Position numbers and translations under genes: made by a program
Part shown: in pieces, positions 31,954-40,154 of the stretch
Position numbering within the stretch: position 1 is the first letter of the stretch
Layout of the letters: every line of letters starts with the position of its first letter
The notes under the pieces: model-generated
The model's database searches: none
Seen by the model: only the letters and a program-made list of their open reading frames with translations
Told to the model about the DNA's origin: nothing
Assembly (NCBI GenBank): GCA_005883585.1
Contig: VBFD01000020.1
Coordinates: 1 to 50,849, forward strand
Length of the DNA: 50,849 nt
Direction: 5' to 3'
Source of the DNA: UBA10449 sp005883585
Lineage (GTDB): Bacteria > Chloroflexota > Dormibacteria > Dormibacterales > Dormibacteraceae

Positions 31954-32822
31954 CCGCGAGCCAGCACATGGTGCGGGCGAACCGCCTGAGGTTTCGAACC
32001 ATGGTCGACGGCCCGCCGGCCGGTGAGATGTTCATCCTCTTGCACGGTTTCCCTGAAGGGGCGGAATCGTGGTCGCGCCAGGTCGATGCGCTTGCCAAAG
32101 CGGGACATCTCGCGGTCGCGCCGGACCTCCGCGGCTACGGACTCACCGATGCTCCTGTGGAAAAGGAGAGCTACGCCATCGGCCACCTGGTCGACGATGT
32201 CGCCGGGCTCATCAAAGCGTTCGGGCGAGAGTCGGCGCACGTCGCCGGCCACGATTGGGGCGCGATCGTCGCCTGGTTCTTCGCGGCGCGGCATCCCGAG
32301 ATGACGAAGACGCTGACGGCGCTCGCCGTCGGACATCCCGCCGCGGTCGCGGCCGCCAGCCGCGAGGACGACGACCAGAAGGCGCGCTCCAGCTACATCC
32401 GGCTGTTCCTCATGGAAGGCAAGGCCGAGGAGGTGCTGTCCGAGGACGACCACCGCCGGCTGCGCCTGATGTTCTCGATCGGTCCCAACCCGGAGTCGGT
32501 GCCGAAGTCCGTTATCGATCACTTCACCAGGTCGTTGACCAGGCCTGGCCGTTTGACCGCTGCCCTCAACTATTACCGCGCCAACCTCAGCTCCGGCGGC
32601 GCGGCTTGGGAGCGGCTCGCGAACATAGGTCCCGTCAACGTGCCCACTGCGCTGTTGTGGGGCGACCAGGATCCCGCCCTCGGCCGGCGCGGTGCCGAGG
32701 CCACGGCCGCATACGTCGAAGCGGACTACAGGTTCGTTGTCCTGGAGGGCGCCGGGCACTGGCTGCAGTTCGAGCGACCGGCCGAGGTCAGCCGCTCCCT
32801 GACCGAGGCCGCAACTCGATAA
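31950..32822 (+). CDS. Alpha/beta hydrolase, epoxide hydrolase-like
   Basis: A 290-residue hydrolase with the epoxide hydrolase/haloalkane dehalogenase signature: oxyanion HGFPEG, nucleophile elbow GHDWGAIVAW with Asp as nucleophile, a helical cap, LWGDQDPALG and the catalytic His in GAGHWLQFERP. Epoxide hydrolysis is the best guess. GTG 31950 overlaps the previous stop (GTGA); ATG 31968 is an alternative 6 codons later. The frame is open further upstream, but that part lies within the preceding hydrolase gene. Confidence 0.87.
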   Translation: MTASQHMVRANRLRFRTMVDGPPAGEMFILLHGFPEGAESWSRQVDALAKAGHLAVAPDLRGYGLTDAPVEKESYAIGHLVDDVAGLIKAFGRESAHVAGHDWGAIVAWFFAARHPEMTKTLTALAVGHPAAVAAASREDDDQKARSSYIRLFLMEGKAEEVLSEDDHRRLRLMFSIGPNPESVPKSVIDHFTRSLTRPGRLTAALNYYRANLSSGGAAWERLANIGPVNVPTALLWGDQDPALGRRGAEATAAYVEADYRFVVLEGAGHWLQFERPAEVSRSLTEAATR

Positions 32823-32832
32823 GCTGTCACCC

Positions 32833-33126
32833 ATGCTCCAACGCGGGGATGACAAGGAGCGCCGTTCGAGCCTGCGCCGGCTCGATGACATCCTGGATGC
32901 CCTCGAGCAGCTCAACCTTCACGACCGGACCGAGCTGACCGAAAGCCTGGCCGAGAGCCTGGTCTTGCTCGGGGTCGACGACCCGTACGGTCTTCCCATA
33001 CCGCAACTCATCGAGAAGGTATGGGCCATGCAACAGCCGTACCTCATCACCATCGTGGTCGAGCGCAGGCGCCGCCGCCGCCGGAAGATCGATCCCAAGT
33101 TTTCGAGCGGCTCCGGCCTTGCATAA
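32833..33126 (+). CDS. Hypothetical 97-residue basic protein
   Basis: Unrecognised. The N-terminal two thirds are acidic and helical (LRRLDDILDALEQLNLHDRT), followed by LPIPQLIEKVWAMQQPYLI and a cluster of seven Arg and a Lys near residue 80, which could bind nucleic acid. ATG 32833 has TAAGCT exactly 7 nt upstream and no ribosome binding site. The next gene is in the same frame immediately after the TAA stop. Confidence 0.65.
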   Translation: MLQRGDDKERRSSLRRLDDILDALEQLNLHDRTELTESLAESLVLLGVDDPYGLPIPQLIEKVWAMQQPYLITIVVERRRRRRRKIDPKFSSGSGLA

Positions 33127-33189
33127 GATCTGAAGACCGCCGACTGGCTCGACGTCTTCCTGCGCATCGGGTCGCGCGTACGCGAAACG

Positions 33190-33948
33190 GTGCTACCACT
33201 CGCGGGCACCGAGTCGGGAAGAGCACAGCTGACGATCGGCGCGGGTGGCGATCGCACCATGGAGCTCGATCGCGCCGCTGAGGCCGACGTCTTCTCTGAG
33301 CTCGAGCAGCTCGCGTCAAGGGGTGAGCGATTTTCGGTCCTCTCCGAGGAGGTTGGGCTTCGCAGCTTCGGGGCCGATTACCCACTCGTGCTGGTGGATC
33401 CGGTCGACGGCAGCCTCAACGCCAAGCAGGGCATACCGTTCTTCGCTGTGATGCTCGCGCTTGTCGATGGACCCCACATCGGTGACACCGTGGCCGGCTG
33501 CGTAGTCAACCTGGTCAACGGCGAGGCCTGGACCGCGGTTCGCAAACAGGGCGCGTGGCGCGGCGGCATCGCGATCGCACCCATGCCCCGAACCGATCGC
33601 GATCGCATCGAGCTGATCGCGCTCGAGAGCCTGCCGAGCGCGCTGCTCAAAGCACGTGGTCTCCTCGAGCAAGCGCACAAGATTCGCATCCTCGGGTCGA
33701 TGGCCTTGGCGATCGCGCACACTGCTGCGGGCAGCTTCGACGCTTTCTGCGCGCCGATCCCCGTGCGCGTGTTCGACATGGCGGCGAGCCTCCTCATCGT
33801 CTCCGAGGCCGGCGGCGTGGCGACCGACGTCAAAGGCAATTCGCTGGCGACCCTTCCGTGCACCCTCGAAACGCGGACGACGCTTGTCTGCGCTCCCACC
33901 GCGGATCTGCATGCGATCGCGCTCCGCGCCCTCATCGACGACGGGTGA
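33190..33948 (+). CDS. Inositol monophosphatase/fructose-1,6-bisphosphatase family (archaeal-type) phosphatase
   Basis: A lithium-sensitive type sugar/inositol phosphatase of about 252-272 residues. Metal-site motifs are complete: LSEEVG (Glu), VDPVDGSLNAKQGIPFF (the DPxDGS motif) and VFDMAASLLIVSEAGG (Asp). The only standard start is GTG 33190, yet the family's first helix is encoded upstream (KTADWLDVFLRIGSRVRETV), directly after the TAA of the preceding gene in the same frame. CTG at 33130 may therefore be the true start, adding 20 residues. The stop overlaps the next ATG as TGATG. Confidence 0.85.
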   Translation: MLPLAGTESGRAQLTIGAGGDRTMELDRAAEADVFSELEQLASRGERFSVLSEEVGLRSFGADYPLVLVDPVDGSLNAKQGIPFFAVMLALVDGPHIGDTVAGCVVNLVNGEAWTAVRKQGAWRGGIAIAPMPRTDRDRIELIALESLPSALLKARGLLEQAHKIRILGSMALAIAHTAAGSFDAFCAPIPVRVFDMAASLLIVSEAGGVATDVKGNSLATLPCTLETRTTLVCAPTADLHAIALRALIDDG

Positions 33949-35297
33949 TGGTCTTCGAGCCGCAGCGGACGGTCTTCGTGATCCTCAGCTTCGAAGGTCC
34001 GGACGTCTACAGCCAGGCCGGCGGTCTCGGAGTCCGTGTCAAAGGCCTGGCCAGAACGCTCGCCCAGCTCGGTTTCCAGACATACCTCTACTTCTGCGGC
34101 GACCCCGACCTCCCGGGCGAGGAGAGCCACGAGTCCGGCCGGCTCGTCTACCGCCGGTGGTGCCAGTGGATCTCGACGCGCCACCGAGGGGGCGTGTATG
34201 ACGGCGAGGAGGAGAAGATCCGCGACTGGAACTCGAGCCTACCCCCCAGCCTCATCGACGTCGTGATCAAGCCCGCGGTCGAGTCCGGTCGCAACGTGGT
34301 CGTGATGGGGGAGGAGTGGCACACGTCGTGGTCGATGAATCTCCTTTCCGAGTCGCTCTACTACCGCGGCCTGCGCGATCGCGTGGTCATGCTCTGGAAC
34401 GCCAACAACACGTTTGGCTTTCACCGCATCAGCTGGCCCGCCCTCGCGCTCGCAGCCACGATCACCACGGTCAGCCGCTATATGAAGTTCAAGGTATGGG
34501 AGCGCGGCATCAACCCGATCGTCATCCCCAACGGCATCCCGCGCGCGTCGATCCAGGATGCCGACCCCGATGCCGTGGCCGATCTCAAATCGGCCGCCGC
34601 GGCCGACCATTTCTGCTTCAAGATCGGCCGCTTCGATCCGGACAAGCGCTGGCTCATGGCCGTTTCTGCCGTCGCCTACATCAAGCGCCGCGGAAAGCGG
34701 GTGCGGCTGTTGATGCGTGGCGGTCGAGAGTCGCATGGTGGTGAGGTGATCAGCCACGCCCAGCACCAGGGCCTCAACGTCGTCCACGTCAACGCCCCCG
34801 CCGAAACGGCGGGCCTGTCCGCCGTCCTTCGCCAGTACCCGGTGGCCGACGTGGTCAACCTCACGAGCTTCGTCAGCGACCCGATGCTGGGCGTGATCTA
34901 CCCGGCCTGCGACGCGGTGCTCGCCAACTCCGGCCACGAGCCATTCGGCCTCGTCGGCCTCGAGGTGATGGCTGCAGGCGGGCTCGCCGTCACCGGCGCG
35001 ACTGGCGAGGACTACGCGGACGCGTATCGCAACGCGCTCGTCGTGGAGACGGATGAAGCGATCGAGCTCGTCACCGGGCTGAACCTGATCCAGCAGCGGC
35101 CCCGTCTCGCCGCGGCAATCCGGCGCCGTGGCCGCGTGACCGCCCGCGCCTACACCTGGGAGAAGGTGATCGAGCAGCTCCTGCTGAGAATCGAGTTCGC
35201 TGCCGCTCAGCAGGCGGTGACGCTGCCCAACGGCGCCCCGGAAAACGCAAAGACCCCCCTGCGCAGGATTCGCAAAGGAGAGTCGCCGCTTGGCTGA
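33948..35297 (+). CDS. GT4 family glycosyltransferase (GT-B fold)
   Basis: A 449-residue retaining glycosyltransferase. The N-terminal Rossmann domain opens with FVILSFEGPDVYSQAGGLGVRVKGLARTLAQLG, the Gly-rich acceptor-side loop. ITTVSRYMKFKVWERGINPIVIPNG ends the domain, and the donor site carries NSGHEPFGLVGLEVMAAGG with the E-x7-E motif. Substrate is not clear; the position just before a glycogen synthase fusion (8-nt overlap) suggests an alpha-glucan or glycogen-linked role. ATG 33948 overlaps the IMPase stop; the longer open frame upstream lies over the IMPase gene. Confidence 0.87.
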   Translation: MVFEPQRTVFVILSFEGPDVYSQAGGLGVRVKGLARTLAQLGFQTYLYFCGDPDLPGEESHESGRLVYRRWCQWISTRHRGGVYDGEEEKIRDWNSSLPPSLIDVVIKPAVESGRNVVVMGEEWHTSWSMNLLSESLYYRGLRDRVVMLWNANNTFGFHRISWPALALAATITTVSRYMKFKVWERGINPIVIPNGIPRASIQDADPDAVADLKSAAAADHFCFKIGRFDPDKRWLMAVSAVAYIKRRGKRVRLLMRGGRESHGGEVISHAQHQGLNVVHVNAPAETAGLSAVLRQYPVADVVNLTSFVSDPMLGVIYPACDAVLANSGHEPFGLVGLEVMAAGGLAVTGATGEDYADAYRNALVVETDEAIELVTGLNLIQQRPRLAAAIRRRGRVTARAYTWEKVIEQLLLRIEFAAAQQAVTLPNGAPENAKTPLRRIRKGESPLG

Positions 35298-38200
35298 GAA
35301 CTTCGTCGTCTACATGGTCGTCCACCAGCCGCGCCGTCTCAGGCTGCCGGCCCAGGTTGTCCCGGCCAAGACGGCGCCTGAGGCGATCCCGGATTTTCTA
35401 TTCGACGACGCCCTCGACCGGCATTACTTCGAGCAGGTGGCCGCGAGCTCGTACCTTCCCGCGGCGGCGATGTTCACCGACCTCGCCAGGCGCGGCTGGA
35501 GGATGTCGATCGGCTTCAGCGACTCGTTTCTGCTTCAGGCGGAGCGCTGGGGACCCCAGGTGCTCGACGCCTTCAAGAAGCTGTGTGCGGGGCCGAACGT
35601 CGAGGTCGTCAACGTCGAGCCCTATCACTCGTGGCTGCTCTATCTCGACATCGTGGCGTTCAAGGAGGCCATGCTCGCGGGCCGCCGGCGGCTGCAGGAG
35701 CTATTTCAAAAACCGATCTCGGTCACGGACACGACCGAGATGTTCATGTCCAACGACGTCTACTTCGCGCTTCAGCAGTGCGGCTTCGACGCCGCGTTCA
35801 TGGAGGGCCGCGCCTGGCAGCTGGGCTGGCGCGAGCCGACCCATGTCTATCAGCACCCCATGCAGCGCCTCAAGCTTCTCGTCCGCCACCACGACCTGTC
35901 CGACGACGTCGGCTATCGGTTCTCGAACCGCTATTGGAATCACTGGCCGCTGATGGCCGGCACATATGCGGGATGGGTGCGCGAGACGTGGGGCGAGCTC
36001 GTGGCCGTGGGTTGGGACTTTGAGACCTTCGGCGAGCACCATCGCCGCGACACTGGGATCTTCGAGTTCACTCGCGCGCTCGCCAAGGAGCTGAAGAAGC
36101 GAAAAGTCCGGATGATGCTGCCGTCGGAGGCGGTCGCCGAGTTCGGCGCTCGACATCTGGAGGTGCCGGTCAACGAATATGGGACCACATGGGCAGGCGA
36201 AGGCGGCATGGAGTTCTTCCTGGGCAACGAGGCTCAGCAGGGCCTTTTTCGGCTCATGCATCACGCTTATTCAAAGGCGAGGCTGACCGGCGACCCGCGC
36301 CTGGTGGAGATCGCGAAGTGGCTTCTCCAGTCGGACAACCTCCATCTCATCCAGTGGTTCGGGCGATGGGGAGCCGAGGCTGAGGTGAGCGCTTACTTCA
36401 CGCCCGACGAATGGTGGGAGCTGCACCAGCCCTACTACAAGGACGACCTCACCAACACGTACCTGCTGCCCTGGGTGCGACTGCGCTCCGCCAAGGACTA
36501 CTTCAAGATGCCGGCGCTGCTCGACGCCTACCCGAAGGTACGCGCCACCTTCAACCTCGTCCCTTCGCTCCTGGCCCAGATCGAGGACTACGGGAAAGAG
36601 GACTCGGTCGATCTGTTCCTCAACATCAGCAAGCGCGACGCTGCCGAGCTTTCGTCAGAGGAGCGCGCCTTCGTCATCCGGTGGATGCGCGAGTCGCCTC
36701 GCGCGCTCAGGGTTCAGCAGTCGCCGCGATACCTCGAGCTTGCCTCACGCACAGCGGACGCCCAGTTCACAACCCAGGACATGCGCGACCTCCAGATCTG
36801 GTTCAACCTCGCGTGGTGCGACCCGGCATGGGCCGAGTCCGATCCGCGGCTCGCGGAGCTGAAGCGGAAGGACCGCGACTACTCCGAACCGGACAAAGAA
36901 CCTCTCTTCGAGGCGCAGATGGAGATGATGCAGAAGGTCATCCCGAAGTACAGAGAGCTGGCTGATCGCGGCCAGGCCGAGCTGACCTTCTCGCCCTACT
37001 ACCACCCGATCCTCCCACTTCTGGTCCATGTCGATTCGGCCCGCACCGCCAATCCGCAGATCCAGCTTCCCGAGCGGCACTTCTCGCATCGCGAGGACGC
37101 GGAGCGGCAGATCGAGCTCGGCCAGGGGCTGTTCCAGCGCCTGCTGGGGCGACGCCCGACAGGCATGTGGCCCTCGGAGATGGCGGTGGGCGAAAGCGTG
37201 ATCGGCCTGGCGACGCACGCAAACCTCGACTGGATGATCAGCGACGAGGAGGTGCTTTCACGCTCGCTCGACACGGACTTCCATCGCGACAACGAAGGCC
37301 GTGTCAACGCGCCCGACCAGCTCTACAGGCCGTTCCAGGTGGAACGGGAAGGGCGGTCGGTGGCGATGGTCTTCCGCGACTCCGCGATCTCGAACTCGAT
37401 CGGCTTCGACTACCAGCGGATGTCGTCGGTGGACGCCGCGCGCAACCTCGTCGGGCGCATGAAGCGCATTCGCGAGCAGCAGGGCGACAAGGACTACCTG
37501 GCCGTTATCGCCCTCGACGGCGAGAACGCATGGGAGTTTTACCCGCGCGACGGCCACGACTTCCTCAATGCGCTTTACACGGAGCTCGAGGCGTCACCCG
37601 AGATCGTCACCACTACGGTCTCCGACTTCATCAAGGAGCATCCGCCGGAGCAAAACCTTCACCACCTGCATACGGGCAGCTGGATCGGCGCCAGCCTCGA
37701 CACGTGGATCGGGGATCCCGAGCACAACATCGCCTGGGAGCTCCTCGCCGACACGCGGTCCTGGCTCGAGGAGCAGTCGCGGCAGCGGCCGCAGCTGTCA
37801 GACGCAGCCGCGCTCGGATGGCGCGAGATCCTGATCACGGAGGGGAGCGACTGGTTCTGGTGGTTCAGCCGCAAGCACGACTCGGGCATGGACACGATCT
37901 GGGACAACCAGTTCCGCCTTCACCTGCGCAACGTCTACAAGCTGATGGGGCAGCGAGCGCCGGCGCGCCTCTACCAGCCGATCATCCAGCGTGCGCCTAC
38001 GCCCGAGCGCAAGGTGCCGGCCGAGAGCATCAGCCCCAAGTCGCGGAGCGACTCGGCGTGGGGGAAAGCAGGGTACTTCCTCGTCGGCTCTGGCTTCGGC
38101 GCACTGCACAGGCCGGCCGGGATCGTCGAGCGTGTCCTGTACGGCGGCGACGCTGAGCGCGTCTACATCCGCATCGACAGCCCGCGCTCGCCGTCGGAGC

Positions 38201-40074
38201 TCGAGTTGCAAAAGATCCAGTTCTGGTTGTACTGCTCAGGCGTTCCCGCCGACGAGCCCGGCGGCAAGCTGGAGCTGCCGCTGCAGGTCACCGCCGCCGC
38301 CGACTTCGGGTTCGACGCGGCTTACGTGGTCCGCATCGTTCCGCACGCGCGCGGCGCTTCATTGACCATCGCCCGGGTGGATCAGGAGCAGGCCAGGGCT
38401 GAGCCATTGGCCGAGCTGGACGAGCCCGACGCGCTCTTCGTCTCGATCCCGCTGCGCCTGCTTGGCCGTCGCGGGGGCGACACGATGGAGATGGCGCTGG
38501 TGGTGACTCGCGACGGCGGCGACGTAGAGCAGGTGCCCCCGTCGGGCTCACTCGGACTGCGCATCCCCGGCAACCCCGGCCCGGCCGCCGCGCCCGGGCC
38601 CAAGCAGCTGAAGGTGCTCGTCGCGACGTCGGAGCTCGCTCCATTCGCCAAGTCGGGCGGTGTGGCCGATGTCGCCGCTTCGCTTTCGAAGGAGCTCCGG
38701 CACCTCGGCCACGACGTGCGGGTGGTGATGCCCCGCTACCGGCAGGTCGACATCGGCAAGTACGGCCTGAAGCCGGTGGTCCGCGACCTGCAGGTGCAGC
38801 TAGGCGCGCAGACGATGCCCGCGACCATCTTCGAGGGCCGCCTCGGGGACGTGATCGTCTATTTCGTCGACTGCCCTGCCCTCTACGACCGCGACGGCAT
38901 GTACGGGTTCGGGGACGACGACGCCCGCTCCGTTTACTTCTCGCGAACGCTGCTGGAGATGCTGCCGGCGCTCCAGTTTTCTCCCGACGTGATCCACATC
39001 CACGACTGGTACGCGGCGCTCGTGCCCAACCTCATCGATCGCGTCTACACCGAGGGCCCGACCGCCGAGGTCGCGACCGTGCTCACGATCCACAACCTCG
39101 CCGCCCAGGGTGTGTTCGGGTTTGGCGCGCTGACGCTGGCGGGCCTCGACAAGTGGGGCCTGATCCGGGTCGGTATTCCCGGCCTGGACAACGTGGTCAA
39201 CGTTCTCGGCCGCGGCATTCACTTCGCGGACGTCGTCAACACCGTCAGCGAGCGTTACGCGGCCGAGATCCAGACGCCCGAATTTGGAGAGGGCCTCGAC
39301 GAGCTCATCCGCTCGCACGCGCACAAGCTGCACGGGATCGTCAATGGCATCGACTACGAGATCTTCGACCCCCATCGCGATCCGAACATCCCGCATCACT
39401 ACACGTCGTCGGCGACCGAGCCCAAAGCGCTGTGCCGCGCCGAGCTACGCAGCGAGCTGGGGCTTGAGCAGTCCGACCGTCCGCTCGCGGCGATGGTCTC
39501 GAGGCTGTACGACGTCAAGGGCCTTGACCTCGTCGAGCAGGCCATGCCGGCGCTGATGCAGTTCGGCATCCAGGTCGTGGTCATCGGCACCGGCGACCGC
39601 CGCTACGAGGACATGTTCCGGCGCTACGCCGCGGAGCGGCCAGAACAGGTTGCGGCCGCGATCGGGTTCGACGCCCCTCTCGCGCAGCGGATCTACGCCG
39701 GGGCGGACATGCTGTGGATGCCCTCTCGCTACGAGCCCGGCGGCCTTGCGCAGCTGATCGCGCTCCGCTACGGCACGATCCCCGTGGTCCGGGCGACGGG
39801 CGGTCTGGCGGACACGATCAAGGACTACGACCCGGTGGCGTCGAAGGGCAACGGATTCACGTTCGCGGCATACGACCCGTGGCAGTTCTACGGCGCGGTG
39901 GTGCGGGCGGCCGAGACGTACCGCCATCCGACGCTGTGGACGTGGCTCATCAGCCGGGCCATGAGCGAGGACGTGTCGTGGTCGCGATCGGCGCAGCGCT
40001 ACGTGCAGCTCTTCCAGGCGGGGATCGCCGCGAGCCGAGAGCGCCGCGGAGTCGTCGCCACTGTCCCCGACTGA
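35290..40074 (+). CDS. Triple fusion: GH57-like domain, GH57 domain and GT5 glycogen synthase
   Basis: A 1594-residue soluble protein. Domain 1 (about 1-380) is GH57-like with TDTTEMFMSND (Glu150, nucleophile position) and GWDFETFGEHH (Asp243, acid position). Domain 2 (about 390-900) is a second GH57 unit of the amylopullulanase kind, with GMWPSEMAV (Glu630) and IALDGENAWE (Asp743). A beta-rich linker (about 925-1100) follows. Domain 3 (about 1109-1590) is ADP-glucose-type glycogen synthase: LVATSELAPFAKSGG with the KxGG lysine at 1121, HIHDWYAALVP, and the donor site SRYEPGGLAQL. All catalytic residues that I can place are present. One chain thus joins alpha-glucan hydrolysing or branching activity with chain elongation. 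TTG start overlaps the GT4 stop by 8 nt. No GH13 branching enzyme or GlgC lies nearby, so a GH57 domain may do the branching (inference). Confidence 0.9.
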   Translation: MAENFVVYMVVHQPRRLRLPAQVVPAKTAPEAIPDFLFDDALDRHYFEQVAASSYLPAAAMFTDLARRGWRMSIGFSDSFLLQAERWGPQVLDAFKKLCAGPNVEVVNVEPYHSWLLYLDIVAFKEAMLAGRRRLQELFQKPISVTDTTEMFMSNDVYFALQQCGFDAAFMEGRAWQLGWREPTHVYQHPMQRLKLLVRHHDLSDDVGYRFSNRYWNHWPLMAGTYAGWVRETWGELVAVGWDFETFGEHHRRDTGIFEFTRALAKELKKRKVRMMLPSEAVAEFGARHLEVPVNEYGTTWAGEGGMEFFLGNEAQQGLFRLMHHAYSKARLTGDPRLVEIAKWLLQSDNLHLIQWFGRWGAEAEVSAYFTPDEWWELHQPYYKDDLTNTYLLPWVRLRSAKDYFKMPALLDAYPKVRATFNLVPSLLAQIEDYGKEDSVDLFLNISKRDAAELSSEERAFVIRWMRESPRALRVQQSPRYLELASRTADAQFTTQDMRDLQIWFNLAWCDPAWAESDPRLAELKRKDRDYSEPDKEPLFEAQMEMMQKVIPKYRELADRGQAELTFSPYYHPILPLLVHVDSARTANPQIQLPERHFSHREDAERQIELGQGLFQRLLGRRPTGMWPSEMAVGESVIGLATHANLDWMISDEEVLSRSLDTDFHRDNEGRVNAPDQLYRPFQVEREGRSVAMVFRDSAISNSIGFDYQRMSSVDAARNLVGRMKRIREQQGDKDYLAVIALDGENAWEFYPRDGHDFLNALYTELEASPEIVTTTVSDFIKEHPPEQNLHHLHTGSWIGASLDTWIGDPEHNIAWELLADTRSWLEEQSRQRPQLSDAAALGWREILITEGSDWFWWFSRKHDSGMDTIWDNQFRLHLRNVYKLMGQRAPARLYQPIIQRAPTPERKVPAESISPKSRSDSAWGKAGYFLVGSGFGALHRPAGIVERVLYGGDAERVYIRIDSPRSPSELELQKIQFWLYCSGVPADEPGGKLELPLQVTAAADFGFDAAYVVRIVPHARGASLTIARVDQEQARAEPLAELDEPDALFVSIPLRLLGRRGGDTMEMALVVTRDGGDVEQVPPSGSLGLRIPGNPGPAAAPGPKQLKVLVATSELAPFAKSGGVADVAASLSKELRHLGHDVRVVMPRYRQVDIGKYGLKPVVRDLQVQLGAQTMPATIFEGRLGDVIVYFVDCPALYDRDGMYGFGDDDARSVYFSRTLLEMLPALQFSPDVIHIHDWYAALVPNLIDRVYTEGPTAEVATVLTIHNLAAQGVFGFGALTLAGLDKWGLIRVGIPGLDNVVNVLGRGIHFADVVNTVSERYAAEIQTPEFGEGLDELIRSHAHKLHGIVNGIDYEIFDPHRDPNIPHHYTSSATEPKALCRAELRSELGLEQSDRPLAAMVSRLYDVKGLDLVEQAMPALMQFGIQVVVIGTGDRRYEDMFRRYAAERPEQVAAAIGFDAPLAQRIYAGADMLWMPSRYEPGGLAQLIALRYGTIPVVRATGGLADTIKDYDPVASKGNGFTFAAYDPWQFYGAVVRAAETYRHPTLWTWLISRAMSEDVSWSRSAQRYVQLFQAGIAASRERRGVVATVPD

Positions 40075-40092
40075 TCCTTTGATTCGCGCCGC

Positions 40093-40154
40093 TTGATCAA
40101 AACGCGCGGAATTCGCGCTGGTGATGCGCGCGCTTTGATCAAAACGTGCGGAAT
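40093..40154. repeat. Pair of 20-bp direct repeats between convergent genes
   Basis: TTGATCAAAACGCGCGGAAT at 40093-40112 recurs at 40135-40154 with one C-to-T change, 42 bp apart. Each begins with the palindrome TTGATCAA. They fill most of the 79-bp gap between the stops of the fusion gene and the phosphorylase, and the second copy ends on the phosphorylase stop codon. Confidence 0.7.

Noticed and set aside
33555..33947. Upstream extension of the GT4 frame by 131 codons
   Set aside because: That part lies over the IMPase gene in another frame; the GT4 domain begins just after ATG 33948, which overlaps the IMPase stop.
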